A program made the position numbers and the translations under genes. This document shows, in pieces, positions 18,856 to 29,524 of a stretch of DNA of 64,000 nt. Origin of the DNA: Pterois miles (taxonomy: Eukaryota > Chordata > Actinopteri > Perciformes > Scorpaenidae); contig CAMQGK010000048.1 in assembly GCA_947000775.1 (NCBI GenBank), positions 2,872,501-2,936,500 of the forward strand, written 5' to 3'. Each line of letters begins with the position of its first letter. The first letter of the stretch is position 1. The notes under the pieces are model-generated. The model made no database searches, was not told the origin of the DNA, and saw only the letters and a program-made list of their open reading frames with translations.

Positions 18856-20865
18856 TCAGAGACACGACTGTAAGCTCACAATCTGATGCAGATCCAGTTT
18901 GGTGATTTAAAGGTTAGAATAGAGTAGATTTTAAATAGTAGACATCTATTTGGATCTTGGCTCAGCCTTCAGTAGCTTTATTTCAGCTACTTCAACAAAT
19001 GTCAATTTAAACACTGAAATGCTGTTAAGACATGTTCAGACTATATGCAGCCTACTTCAAACACTCCCTTTCGGGTTGAGGGTGACTTGATTCTGTTGTA
19101 TTCTATTTGGATGTTCAAAGAAATGACAGACAACGTATGAAAGCAGTAACTTGTCCTGAGTAACAAACTAATATCCAACAAGGATGTAGATTCTGACACA
19201 CTGTAAACCTTTGACTGAATGAATGAGGAAACTGAGGAGGCAGAGAAACTCTGGTCTGGGTCTGTTACCATGGAGTCCTCAAAGTTTGCTCTCTTTCTGG
19301 AACTGAAAATCCAGAGTTTCCCTCGTCTCTGGGTTAACTAACTCAGAGGTTTCACTAGTCCTGCTTTCTGAAACAGGGTCAGTACTGTATATGTGAGACT
19401 TACAATAAACTACAGTGTGTTCATGGAGATGAAGAAATCCTGTTTAAAAATGTGATTCATTGATGTGTGTTTAGTAGTTTTTGGACAACAATGGTGCTCT
19501 GTGGCACAGGAAAAACATATCATTGGATTTGTTAGTTGGATCAATTTACTGTTTTGATTTTGGTCTTTCCACTCCCATTTATAGGAGATGAAATGGTATA
19601 TTTTACAAGATTTATCCGTTAATAATTTACAAAAAGGTTAGGCAAATTGTGATGCATTCGAGGGCATGGGAATGGGTTGGCAGACAGCATTAGATGCTAT
19701 GACCCAGGCCTATGTATAGCACTCATACAGGTTTTTTTTTTTTTATTCACAACAGATATTTGGACAGGTTTGCTCAGGCAGCTCCTGTTAGGGGTCACCC
19801 CAGCGGATCATCTGAGATCAGATTTTATGATCTGCATGATTGATTTGGCATAGGTTTTCAGCTGGATGAACCCTGACCCAAACTGCTCCCGCCATCATCG
19901 TGTCAGTTAGTATTCACATTAGATCCAGATGAGCAGCTGGCAGCCTCTGCCGTCATCTATGTACATGTTAAGTGCTTTGAATGATAAAAAGACTAGAAAG
20001 ACGCTACATAAATGAATTACCATTTACCATGTTATGTTCCTACCTTTCGTCTCTATATTCGTTTTTTGGTTTGATCAAATTCATATTTTAATTATTGTAC
20101 TTCTGTGATTATATTGCATTTGTTTCCCACCTCGCTGTTTTTTCCTGATTTATGTGACTTGGCTGCTGTAACAGTGACATTTGATTTTGGAGCTACTGAA
20201 GCACACACTGCATTATAAATGGTATGTGTGTGGTTGCAGTCAGTGACAGGCTGTCGGTGTCGGTTGCTCATAGCTCACTGACTGTACTCACGTTGGTGTA
20301 CGGGGGTGTGTGGTGTCGGTACACTATCCAGGGAGGGACCGCCAGGGTTCGGTTCAACATCTTTGCAAAGGCCAGAGATCCAAGGAAGTGGTCTGCCTGG
20401 TTTCCAAAGCGACCTGAACGATAACATTGGGCACTTTATGCTCTCATTTTCAACTCCAGCATACTCTCTGTCATGGCAAAAAATGGAAAGTTAACAAGAG
20501 CTGTAATTATTATTACACGGAGTTAACGTTAATCAAGTTTGTCCTCGATTAGCTGCTAACTAGCTACTGTCGCGTCTCCTCTGACTGGAGACGGTAGAAA
20601 TGACTCCTAGCACAGCTCAACCCGGCCTGGCTCCAGATTCACCCCTCTACTCTCAACTTATGAATGAGTGAGCCTTTGGTTGGTTTGGCTCATTTCATAC
20701 CAGACCAGCTACAGAGAAGGAGTTACCCATGCACGGGCAGTACAACACGTAGCCGCTCGGGTCCCACTGCAGTTCTCCGGCAAAAGTCCGACAGGTCTGA
20801 GGCAGAACTGATAAAAGTAAACACGTCAGTGTCACAACACGACATGTCTGTTGTTTAACCGCCAT
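14681..20865 (-). CDS. pofut1: GDP-fucose protein O-fucosyltransferase 1 (POFUT1), 7 coding exons
   Basis: Transfers fucose from GDP-fucose to Ser/Thr in EGF repeats of Notch and other proteins in the ER lumen (family knowledge). Exons: 20865-20727, 20413-20292, 18067-17885, 17555-17443, 16804-16612, 15621-15379, 14875-14681. All are GT-AG and the frame is kept, giving 395 residues (human 388). A hydrophobic signal segment lies at about 10-22. GDP-fucose-binding GRFGNQ is at 47-52, a conserved N-glycosylation site NRT at 67-69 and GIHLRIG at 241-247; its Arg245 corresponds to human catalytic Arg240. VYIATDSES and ADHFIGNCVSSF follow. The protein ends KEEL, a KDEL-like ER retrieval signal (human RDEF). 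The ATG at 20865 gives a normal signal peptide and has no competing upstream ATG in frame. The gene is in tandem with kif3b, as in mammals. Confidence 0.97.
14930..15290. repeat. AT-rich low-complexity block in pofut1 intron 6
   Basis: About 300 bases of almost only A and T with TATTATA/ATATCAT words. The open frame across it, composed mostly of Tyr and Ile, is an artefact of composition. Confidence 0.7.
15379..15621 (-). CDS. pofut1: pofut1 coding exon 6 (residues 251-331)
   Basis: 243 nt, acceptor CTTACAG, donor GTGAGT, phase 0/0. It encodes QNACKMLKSGEAGPHFMASP through TMTMCLPDLAEIRRAV and VYIATDSES. Confidence 0.96.
16612..16804 (-). CDS. pofut1: pofut1 coding exon 5 (residues 186-250)
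   Basis: 193 nt, weak acceptor TTTGAATAG, donor GTGAGA. It encodes FHPSEHPVLALPGAPAQFPV and the catalytic RPYVGIHLRIGIDW. A MITE end lies 29 bp upstream of the acceptor. Confidence 0.95.
16833..17261. mobile_element. Foldback piggyBac-like MITE, 429 bp, in pofut1 intron 4
   Basis: Left end TTCAAGGGATGGTTCAGATT and right end AATCCAAACTATCCCTGTAA are inverted repeats about 28 bp long, reading through TTTTTTGAAGTGGG. The arms extend inward as a long imperfect palindrome: about 16900-16975 pairs with about 17105-17185, sharing GCAATGTACTGCTGTGGAC and GAGTTTGGA. Boundaries look like decayed TTAA, and the sister copy at 6934-7079 keeps an intact TTAA on its right end. Confidence 0.8.
17443..17555 (-). 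CDS. pofut1: pofut1 coding exon 4 (residues 149-186)
   Basis: 113 nt, acceptor ATTTTCAG, donor GTGAGT. It encodes DGNPFGPFWDYVGVDFDTSV and LFGGISFSAHHQSQWMK, then a split Lys codon (AA|G). Confidence 0.94.
17885..18067 (-). CDS. pofut1: pofut1 coding exon 3 (residues 88-148)
   Basis: 183 nt, phase 0/0, acceptor TGTTCAG, donor GTGAGA. It encodes VHVPYSEFFQLEALSAYHRV, SLEDFMEKLAPKYWP and ADKKSCPMK. Confidence 0.95.
18437..18790 (+). mobile_element. RTE/Rex-type non-LTR 3' end fragment, nested
   Basis: GGGTGGCTGGCCTCTCCACT, AGATAAGGTGAGAAGCTGTC-like text, GTTGAGGTGGTTCGGGCATC and GGATGCCTCCTGGGCG are hallmarks of a widespread fish non-LTR 3' region. It is decayed and has no intact frame. Family assignment is from memory of related fish sequences. 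It sits within the 18297-19378 element, followed by (AT)n. Confidence 0.55.
18801..18853. repeat. (AT)n microsatellite
   Basis: About 26 uninterrupted AT dinucleotides directly after the nested retroelement fragment. Confidence 0.95.
19966..20030 (-). repeat. Fragment of the repeat seen at 55047-55210
   Basis: The reverse complement reads GTAAATGGTAATTCATTTATGT, GCGTCTTTCTAGTCTTTTT and CAAAGCACTT. This parallels TTGCATTTATATAGTGCTTTTCTAGTCT and CAAAGTGCTT at 55055-55105. Confidence 0.5.
20292..20413 (-). CDS. pofut1: pofut1 coding exon 2 (residues 47-87)
   Basis: 122 nt, acceptor CGTTCAG, donor GTGAGT. It encodes RFGNQADHFLGSLAFAKMLN then RTLAVPPWIVYRHHTPPYTN, the first half of the GDP-fucose site. 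Confidence 0.95.
20727..20865 (-). CDS. pofut1: pofut1 coding exon 1 (residues 1-47, signal peptide)
   Basis: 139 nt starting MAVKQQTCRVVTLTCLLL and ending WDPSGYVLYCPCMG with donor GTAACT in phase 1. No long open frame covers it, but it matches the family (LLYCPCMGRFGNQ across the junction). Confidence 0.93.
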
Positions 20866-20991
20866 TGTGGTTCATTTCACATCCCAGAATGCACTGCGGC
20901 ATTCCGCGTCTTCTTTGGGATTTCAAACTAAACGCGCGTTAAATAGGTTTACTGCCCCCTAGCGTACCGGAGGTGGTGGAGTCGCGTCAAC
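20866..20991 (-). promoter_or_regulatory. pofut1: pofut1 promoter with ZNF143-type site
   Basis: Immediately upstream of the pofut1 ATG, plus-strand TCCCAGAATGCACTGCGG (20882-20899) closely fits the known ZNF143/THAP11 element (TTCCCAGAATGC..TGCG). It is followed by CpG-rich AAACGCGCGTT and a CCCCCTAG word. There is no TATA box in the usual place. The site lies within 20 bp of the ATG, so the 5' UTR must be very short or include it. Confidence 0.65.
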
Positions 20992-21052
<61 letters not shown>

Positions 21053-21082
21053 AATAATTATAATAATAATAATAATAATAAT
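20992..21082. repeat. (TTA)n/(TAA)n trinucleotide microsatellite
   Basis: About 57 bases of TAT/ATT repeat switch at about 21050 to AAT repeat, so the two halves are inverted and could fold. Confidence 0.95.
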
Positions 21083-21639
21083 CTTTTACATTATTTAGCA
21101 CAAAGGAAATACACAAAACAAGAAAATGCAACAACTAAAGAAGAGAAATTAGCAGGCAACAGACTTAGAGCATAAAAGAGCAGATACTGAGAAATAGTTG
21201 TATACAATTTTTTAGCCTTTCTATTAATATAATTCAGCAACTTAAAGTAGTTAGGGTTGGGGATTATACTTGAACCCTGTGAATGAGGGAGTAGGCCAAC
21301 TGACTTTCCACTCCCAAGTATTAATAGATTTACCCCAAATAATCACAGTATTAACAATATCTGAATTGTTTGTATCCAAGTTGTCTATATAAATTACAGC
21401 CCATCATTGTAAGTAAATGATGTTATCTATATGAAAAATATGAATATCAGACTGAAACAAATACGTGTGTCAATATTTAAAAATAAATGAATGATGTCGG
21501 CAGCTCCTGAAGAACAAAAGATTCAAGAATCCACTTCAAATTTAAAGGGTGCGGTCGGCAGCCTGCAGGTGGGCAGCATTGCATCCCTGGTAAAAACATT
21601 AAATATTGTGTCCATCAACCCTGAGCACTAAATAGTAGC

Positions 21640-21676
<37 letters not shown>

Positions 21677-24470
21677 TAGTTTCACTTCATTCATTTAGCC
21701 TGACATTGTGTCCATGTTATTAACTTGTTGTTGATCCTCTGAACCACTGAACAAATCTGAGATGCCTCTGGAACCAGGCTAATAAAAGCAAACATCCCCA
21801 CTGCTGTCATCACATTGTGATTGGTGCAAAAGATTATCCTTTTTCTTACTGAGTCTCACCCACTTTGAGAGCACAAACAAAATCACAAATACAAAAATCT
21901 CAAAACTGAAATAACCAAAACTGTTCTGACTGTGGCTGAAAAAAAGTCTTCATGTAGGTCTCCATTGCTCATAGTAAGAAGCTAACTGAAGCTTTCACTT
22001 GCTCTGCTGTAAATAACCATAAATAAAATGGGCAAACTGTTAAAGTATAGGGGTACAACGCAAATATTGCAGCAAAATTCTGAGTATTCTGAATAATACT
22101 AAAAAATACAAACTTCTAAGGTCAGTCGAAGACGCTGATGATTAATAAAGACAGTCATATACAATCCTAAGAGCATCATGTGAGTAATTTTGTGATTTTG
22201 TGTATTAAGTGTAACGTTTCAATCCAAAATGAGACCATTAAGATAAGATAAGATAAGATATTCCTTTATTAGTCCCACAGTGGAGAAATTCACAATTACA
22301 AACTTGACAGCTCTTACAAATGAGGATGTGAGAACACACGTTTTTCCCCCTGACGTGATTATTAGTATTCCTGATATCTGAGAGCATTTCATTAAAGCAC
22401 TGAAAACATTGTACTGTATATACATTAATACTCATTCACTTGACAGTACAAAGCCTAACAAATGTGCCAGTGCCACCCAAATGAATAGTTGACTAATGTT
22501 GCAGGAACAACACTCACTTGAAGCACTTTAGAAATGAATAATGATGGCTATCAGCACAAAGTCTGGAAGAAAATCACAGCTTTATAGCGAATAAAATACA
22601 AACACTGATTCAGCAAAATATCTTATTGTGTGCTATTCTCCTCTAATCATTCCTGCAGACTGACAAAGTGGTCACACAAAGTTCACATTGCAAAGAAAAA
22701 TAATTGCAGCGGACCGTCCCGCTGACCTTCCCTGGGATTCCCTGGTGGAGATCAGATGGAGCCAATCAGTGCCATGTCCACAGATAAAGGAATGAGGAGC
22801 AGCCTTCACAGAGCTCTGTCCTTACAGGCTCTTCATTATTGACGCTCACATGTGCGCTCAACATGCCCAAACCCAGTGTGCCGCATGGCAACATGTGGCC
22901 TGGGTGCGGTCTTTCATTTTTGTTACTTTCATTTAATTATTGGACTCTCTGTCAGCCTTCCATGTTTGACTGAATGGATTGATAATTGCTTAAATATGTC
23001 ACATTAAAGAGATAATTATCTACACTTGAGAGGTTGGCTGATAGAGCTGATATGATCTGCATTCAATTAGTTTTTCATTACTCCTCCAAGGTCAATTGAA
23101 TGTATGCAATTCAGTGATAATTTAGTGATAATAGACTATCATGAGCTAACAAAAATCGAACCTCAAAAGGTCAATCAAATTAAACCGGGTACTTTACAAG
23201 GGCTGCAGCGATTTTCATTTTTCTGTATTTAAACCAAAGTCCATGACTATTTTGCCACTTCTTCACAGTGAGCTGTTTGAGATGTTTTCTACTTGGGCCT
23301 TTGCTTTGAAGGATACTTAATCCGTCCACATCCTCCAGTTCAGCCAACCCAGTCTAACGTATTCTCTCTTTGTATTCAATCACTCTCGTTTTTCTTTTCT
23401 CTGATGCTCGACAGCTGGCTGTTCTTTCCCTCTTTTCCTGTGTCGTTCTCTATGTCTGCTCCTCCCCCATCCCCTGAACACACACTGTTTTTCATTGTTG
23501 GAGATGACAGCAATGATAACAATGCAAAGAACCACAACTCACTGCCTGGGGTATGAGAAAAAGACAGAGAGGGAGAAAAACTTCCTTCAGGTGAACAACC
23601 GACACGAGTCACAACAACTAGAATGAAAATGTACACCGTACGTTACTACATTCTTCCCAGTGTTATCAGATGCCTAGGGAGTCTAATCTGGTGATGGTAG
23701 TAAATTATTTTATTAATAAATGTATATTTGTTATACAGGATGAGTTTGTACATTTAGTTGTTTTGTGTAGCTCTGACTCACTGTCCTGTGTTCTAGCAAT
23801 TTCATTTCCCTTTTTGAATCTATAAGTTCCTCAGACACAAAACACTTAACTTTAAGAAGCTGCAGAGGAAGTAGGGGATGTTTGCATGTCATTATAACAC
23901 CTACAGGTACATAGATGTCACTCACGTTTCCCCCCTTTCTCTGTCTTAACCTCTGCGTCCTCCTTACTCGCTGCTGGTGCAGAGCAACAGGCCTAACACG
24001 CTGCCTGTGGCCTTTCACAAGAGGGAAATAAGGCAGTCAGCCTCAAACAACCCGCCTCCTGTTGACCTTTCTGTGTTGTTACTGACAACCTGGCTTTCAA
24101 TTCAGCTGCAGGCTGTGATTACTAGTGTGTGTGCTTTAGTCTCCCAGATTCAGTGTGCAAAAACCAAATATATTTAATGTCAAATCCACCTAAATGGCTG
24201 TTTCTCCAAATAGGCCTTTAAAATAAATAAAGGGCAGTAAAGGCATTTTTCTTGAAAGTAAACCTCAGTATCACATGAAACAAAAAGTCACTCACTGTAA
24301 AGTTAAAATGTACAGTATTTGCAACGTTGAGAAATCGACACAAAAATACTGTTAAAATGCATACTTAAAGTTTTTCTCTCTACTGAATCGAACACAAAGC
24401 AGCAGAAAAGTAACAACCTCTCCTAAACTAAAACCAAACTAAGACTGAGAGGTGTTAGGAAGGCTAGTCA
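21083..24470. other. Non-coding intergenic DNA upstream of pofut1
   Basis: No exon is supported. Contains (ATT)n at 21640-21676 and a SINE tail with AGATA repeats at 22240-22300. The stretch about 22920-23130 is AT-rich with many TAAT/ATTA homeodomain-type words and low repeat content. That could be a conserved regulatory element, but this needs alignment to other fish. Confidence 0.4.
22240..22300 (-). repeat. SINE 3' tail fragment
   Basis: Four or more AGATA repeats followed by TTCCTTTATTAGTCCCACAG and GAGAAATTCAC, the same tail as the intronic SINE at 3508-3545. The rest of the element is missing. Confidence 0.65.
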
Positions 24471-24479
24471 AAAGGGACA

Positions 24480-25210
24480 AAACTCTGCTGACAAAACGCC
24501 TGTTTGTAGTTTCCTCTCAGATCAGTTCCTCTGTTTGGATTCAAGGTTCCCTTTAGTGACAACAAAACTAAGATAATCCAACGTAAAGGTAACAAAACTC
24601 ATTTGGGATCTAAAGATTTATTTCGATTCAGGCGTGTTGAAAACTTGTGAAAATGAAGTTAGTTTTGGTTTTAGTGTAGTTATCCCACTGCAGAAGCAGT
24701 GTCCCTTAGTGATGTGGACAAAAAATGGATCAAACACAAAACTAACAAATAGGTGACAAAATGTAGCTGTAAAGACTGATTTTGATTTCTTTGTTGTTTT
24801 TATTCTTTGGTTTCGTTTCCTTTGGCAGCGATGTGCCTCTGTGACATAGATAAAACCTGAATGTAACGTTAAAGCAATAAGAGTAATTAAGCCTAATTTG
24901 GCTCTAAATATTTATGTACATTTAGGTGTTCAGAAAACAGCCCGAACTAACAAAAGTCCATTTTTATTTATTCATTTAATTTTTCCTTCCAGATGAGAGC
25001 CCCTATTTGGGTTTGGGTAAACTAGACTGCACATAAAAGTACCAAAAAAGCAACAAAACTCATTTTGGTTTTATAGATTTATTTAGATTCGGGGGTGTTG
25101 AAAACTAACAACAACAACAAAAAAAGCCTGTTTTTAACTGTAGTTTTTGTCCCTGCTAGGATTCCTCTTTGGCAGCAGTGTGGCGTGACGTGGATGTGTA
25201 GCTGGACAGG
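24480..25210. repeat. Degenerate internally repeated block
   Basis: Three or four diverged versions of one motif recur: AACAAAACTCATTTGGGATC...GGCGTGTTGAAAAC at 24591-24643, a weaker copy at 24889-24938, and AACAAAACTCATTTTGG...GGGGGTGTTGAAAAC at 25052-25105. Related GTTTTTG/GGCAGC..TGTG.CGTGG..GATGTG words lie between. Spacing is irregular (about 295 and 165 bp). Not a family I recognise. Confidence 0.5.
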
Positions 25211-28200
25211 ACGCGCTGTGCTCCACCCATCTACCTTATCAACTTGCTGCAGACCGCTGTGACCTGATACTCCCCCCATTACTGTAAAGTCTCGGCAGAG
25301 ATAGACTTCTCCACCTTCGACTCCGGGCTACACACCAGATGCTCAGTGGTTACATCGTAACGCAGAGGAGGCGAGGCGCGATCATAAGCTATCTCTCAGT
25401 GCAACAACCACTGCGTCATCACCAACTTCATCATCTAAGCACCTATTCCTATGTTGTGTAACATTTGTGTTTTGAACAATAATCATATTGATTTTTAGGG
25501 TGTCAGAGGTGGATTTTACTCAGACCTCATGGACTTGGATGTTGGTTGTGCTGTGCCACTGGACATTATGGCTGAATTATGCCTAAATATTACCAAAAGT
25601 CCCAATAACAAGAGTAATTACAGCCAAATATCCTGGCTCAAGCCATGATTCTCAAGGCTTTTCAGCCCATGAACTTAACAGGATCAAACATGGCCCACCC
25701 ACAGATACTAGAATAACATAACCTATTCTTACACAACTATATTTAAAGAAATAACTAACTGAGCGAGAAAATCATGGATGTCCACAACGAGCGTCTCCGT
25801 CTGTCCTTTCTGAGCTGTTTATCACCCATCTCTGCTAATGTAAACTGCCCATCTGTTTTAAACAAAACACATAAAAAACACACAGTCATTTCCCACCACG
25901 CCAGACCCTGAAAGAAGGGACTGCTGAGTATTTCTAGCAGCAAGGAAATACACTCCAGATGTGAACAAATTGTCCCCCTTTCTAATTGCTATTGTGTTCA
26001 CTGATGCTGATTGTGGACCTCTTAGGTTTTTCGTAGATGGGGGCTCACCTGAATACGCTAAGTGTGTGTGTGTATTTGTTTGGAAGCTTGAGTGTGTGTG
26101 TGATTATAAAGCTGATGGCGTTAAGAGCTGTGAAGCAAAGGGTGCTAAAGGACAGAGAGGTGACTTGGGATGACACCAGAAGAACAGTTGGAGATCTGAC
26201 TACTGTTGCACAGCCACCATAAACAGACACAGATGTTTCTGCTCAGATGCCTGATGAAGGCTTTATTTAAGGGAGCCCGTCGTTTTCTCCTGTCCTGTCA
26301 TCATAACTTCTGAAAGGCTGGCTTGCTCATCCCTTACAGTACAGTGCATCTAATCAGGACTGATTAGGTGTGTGGTAGCAGAGACATGCAGGGGAGTGGC
26401 TGCTCCGGAGGCTGCCCCGCTGTTGTGTTTACACAGCATGCACATTCTGCTCGTGAGAGGTTTTCTAGACTGTCTGGAGAGATGAGAGAGAGGCAGAGGG
26501 AGAAGGAAATCCACAGCATTACATGGTGTTTCAGAAGATAATTAAAAATCACTCCACAACTCTAAATTACCCACCACCACGCAAATGCAATCAACCTGAC
26601 TGCGGCCGCACCAACCCCACTGTAATCCAAATAAACAAACAATGGCAAAATGAAAGAAGTCTTCCTCTTTGTGCTGGGAAACTGCTTCACCTCATCCATC
26701 TCTATCATCTGTTCTTGTCTAGTTTGTTCCACAGCATCTTCACAAGAAAAGCTGCAGGAAAAAAAACAACAAAAACAACTGAACTAAAGAGTGAGGATCT
26801 GCTAACACTTATTTTTTACATTCTTCACATACCATTAAAAAACGCCGTGATAACCAAAGATCACAGGTATGACGTTCATATACGTCTATCGATGCCACTG
26901 TAATAATGCAGACAAAAGCGTCACTGCAAACTGACTGGACTGAACACGGGACATGTTGCTTCGCATTCACAGGAATTTTGTTATTATGCTGATTTAGAGT
27001 TTATTGGGGATTTTCCCTCCTCTACCACATGACCATTACTGTAAAAAAAAAAAAAAAAGTAAGCAAAGTGTGTCAGACAACTGATTTCACCTCCTTATTT
27101 TAACATCTTTTATTACAGACTGAAAGTTTCAGCACTTTAAAATTGTTCATTTATCCTTCTCGCCTTTATAGTTTTTAATATCAGAGCCAAAGGTGTTTAA
27201 ATGTATTTAGTTTAGAGAGAAATGAGAAATTATTGTGTGCAATGTGTGCATAAAAGACTAACAACAATTCTATAACAAAATACAATAAAATAATAATTAC
27301 ATCAATTTAATCAAAGATTTCATATTCTGCTTAGTGTGTTTCCAGGTAATGTATAAAGTCTGATATGTGGATGTAATTTCTTTATATGTGTAATGATGGA
27401 TTCTTTTTTGAAAGCAGCATTTTAAATCATTTCAACATTTTAACCTATTTAATAGGAGCTTTTTTCAGTTTGAATATTTCCATCTTATCGATTCTTTACT
27501 TGTTTTAATAACAAACAATGAATGAGACATGACCTCAATAATTTGCCTTTAACTACACATGAATAAGCCATCACTTATTGTTAATTAATTTTATTAAAAA
27601 GTGTTTGTATCCAAACAGTGAATCTTTTGAAGGGAAAACCAGCCTAAACTGCCTTCCTCGTTCAATGCTCAATTCTGATCATTTTCACTGCAGCTGCTTT
27701 TAAACAATAAATGTTTGTTGCCTGAAGACAAAAACTTTCTTGACTTTTTAAAGTGAAATCGAAAACTAAACAACATCCTGGTCTTCACGTGGACCTGAGT
27801 GGTTTTATAAATGCCTCTACATCTCCAGCACTCGACTAAATTAAGTTTCAAAGTACTTTTGGATCCAGTTTTTCCTGCCAGTTATTTTCGTGTGAAGGGG
27901 ACTGGGACCCTCAGATAGACACAGAAGCCCGGTCCGAGATGAGAATAATACCTGTGGATGTGGGTCCATAGTGATGGCTGTCCTCGCACTCTCATCTCGT
28001 GAAATTAAACCTCCCTATCTCGTCCACACTGCGTGTTCACGCGCCGCGGTAACAGGTACGCGTTGTGGTTTTGGAGGCATTTCCCCTGAACAACTGGCAT
28101 TTTCTACCCCGCTCCTGGGTATTGAACACGCCAAAAGCCTTTTGATGCTTTCATGTTCGGTCGGAAATGTCGCAATTATGAGGGAGCGATTCAATACAAA

Positions 28201-28957
28201 ACAAAATATGAATAAATATAGCAGAAGTTATCGACGGTTTTGTGTTGTTTTCTAATTTAGTGGTCAGATTGCTGCTAAAGTATTCATTCAGTCTATTTAA
28301 GAAACAAAACATCACGTCTTCCAACATATAAGTAGCCTAGAGACTATATGGCTCAGGTCATATGTAAAGTAAACCAACAGGCATCCAAACATGTGTGCTT
28401 TGTTCATCTTTATTAATCTGTCATCTCCAATGGTATGTAAAGGCACAGACAATAGAATAAAATATGAGCAGACGGGCAGCACGTGAAAGCAGCATTATTG
28501 AAGACTTGCTCCCCCACCCCCCATCCCCTCTCTCTGCACAAACACATTCACCCTGCGGGCTCGGGGGGCTGCTGGAAGCCCGTGGAGGGCTGGGAAGAGC
28601 TGCTGCGGGGTGAGGCCGATGAGGAAACGAGTTGATGTGCCCTGGAAGTAATTCTTTCACCCCCCCCAAAAAAACACACACAAGGTGGGAGAAACGGGAC
28701 CACCGCTGGTCGCCTTTAACACGTGGGGACCCGGAGCGAGCAGCCGCATTCCTGCCGATGGGATGGAAACCCTGCCCGGTGCCCTCCTCCGTGTCGCCAC
28801 TTGTTGCTGCATTTTATAGAAGAAAACCAAAAATGTGCAGAATACGTGATTAAAACATGCGTTATGTTGTATGTTAAAGACGTGTTTTACGATAATTAAA
28901 CGATTGGCATGTTTATTTTATTTCTCATTTATGTTTAATGTGGTCAAGGAAAACGTG

Positions 28958-28960
<3 letters not shown>
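25211..28960. other. Non-coding intergenic DNA
   Basis: No gene recognised. The stretch 27000-27900 is AT-rich and repeat-poor. Two small CpG-containing patches occur at about 28000-28070 and 28480-28830, with C-runs at 28660-28670. Short open frames here show no domain and have no flanking splice signals. Confidence 0.4.

Positions 28961-29035
<75 letters not shown>
28961..29035. repeat. (TA)n microsatellite
   Basis: About 37 uninterrupted TA dinucleotides; the Tyr-Ile open frame over it is an artefact. Confidence 0.97.
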
Positions 29036-29037
<2 letters not shown>

Positions 29038-29524
29038 TTTTCCGTTCTTGGTCGCGGTCATTCATTAGAAAGCACCTACGATTTTATTAAAAATGAGCTA
29101 TAGGGAACAATTAAAACAAAACAAAGCAAAAAAGAAATAAACGTAAAAGTTACGGGGAGAAAATGAATAGCTGATATGGGATCATTTACCGGAAACGAAT
29201 ACATTTTATCCTGATTTTTGTCTCATTACTATTTGGTTTCAGAGACAGGGTGATAACAAATATAGAAACGAAATAGTCCCGTTTGATCACACACGATCAC
29301 TGCGATTAAAAATGTAATATATAGGTAATACATTTAAATATTAAATAGTAGTAGTAGTAATAGAAGTATAATACTGTGTTAAATGTTGACGATAGTCAAC
29401 AATACGGAATTCATTCATTTAGATGATAATAGATATAAACCGTCTTTCCCCTCCATTAGGCAAATATGAATTTAAATAATTTAAAATCTCTATAGCCGAA
29501 TCTACAGACGGTCTAAACTGGACT

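Larger units (their letters stand above)
18297..19378. mobile_element. Harbinger/PIF-like element with a nested retroelement fragment
   Basis: Perfect 14-bp terminal inverted repeats CCCTGTTTCAGAAA (18297-18310) and TTTCTGAAACAGGG (19365-19378), flanked on both sides by CAGTAC. Subterminal words are also mirrored (AACTCTGAG...GTTGACTAA versus GGGTTAACTAACTCAGAG). The interior is interrupted by 18437-18853. No transposase frame. It lies in pofut1 intron 2. Confidence 0.7.
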
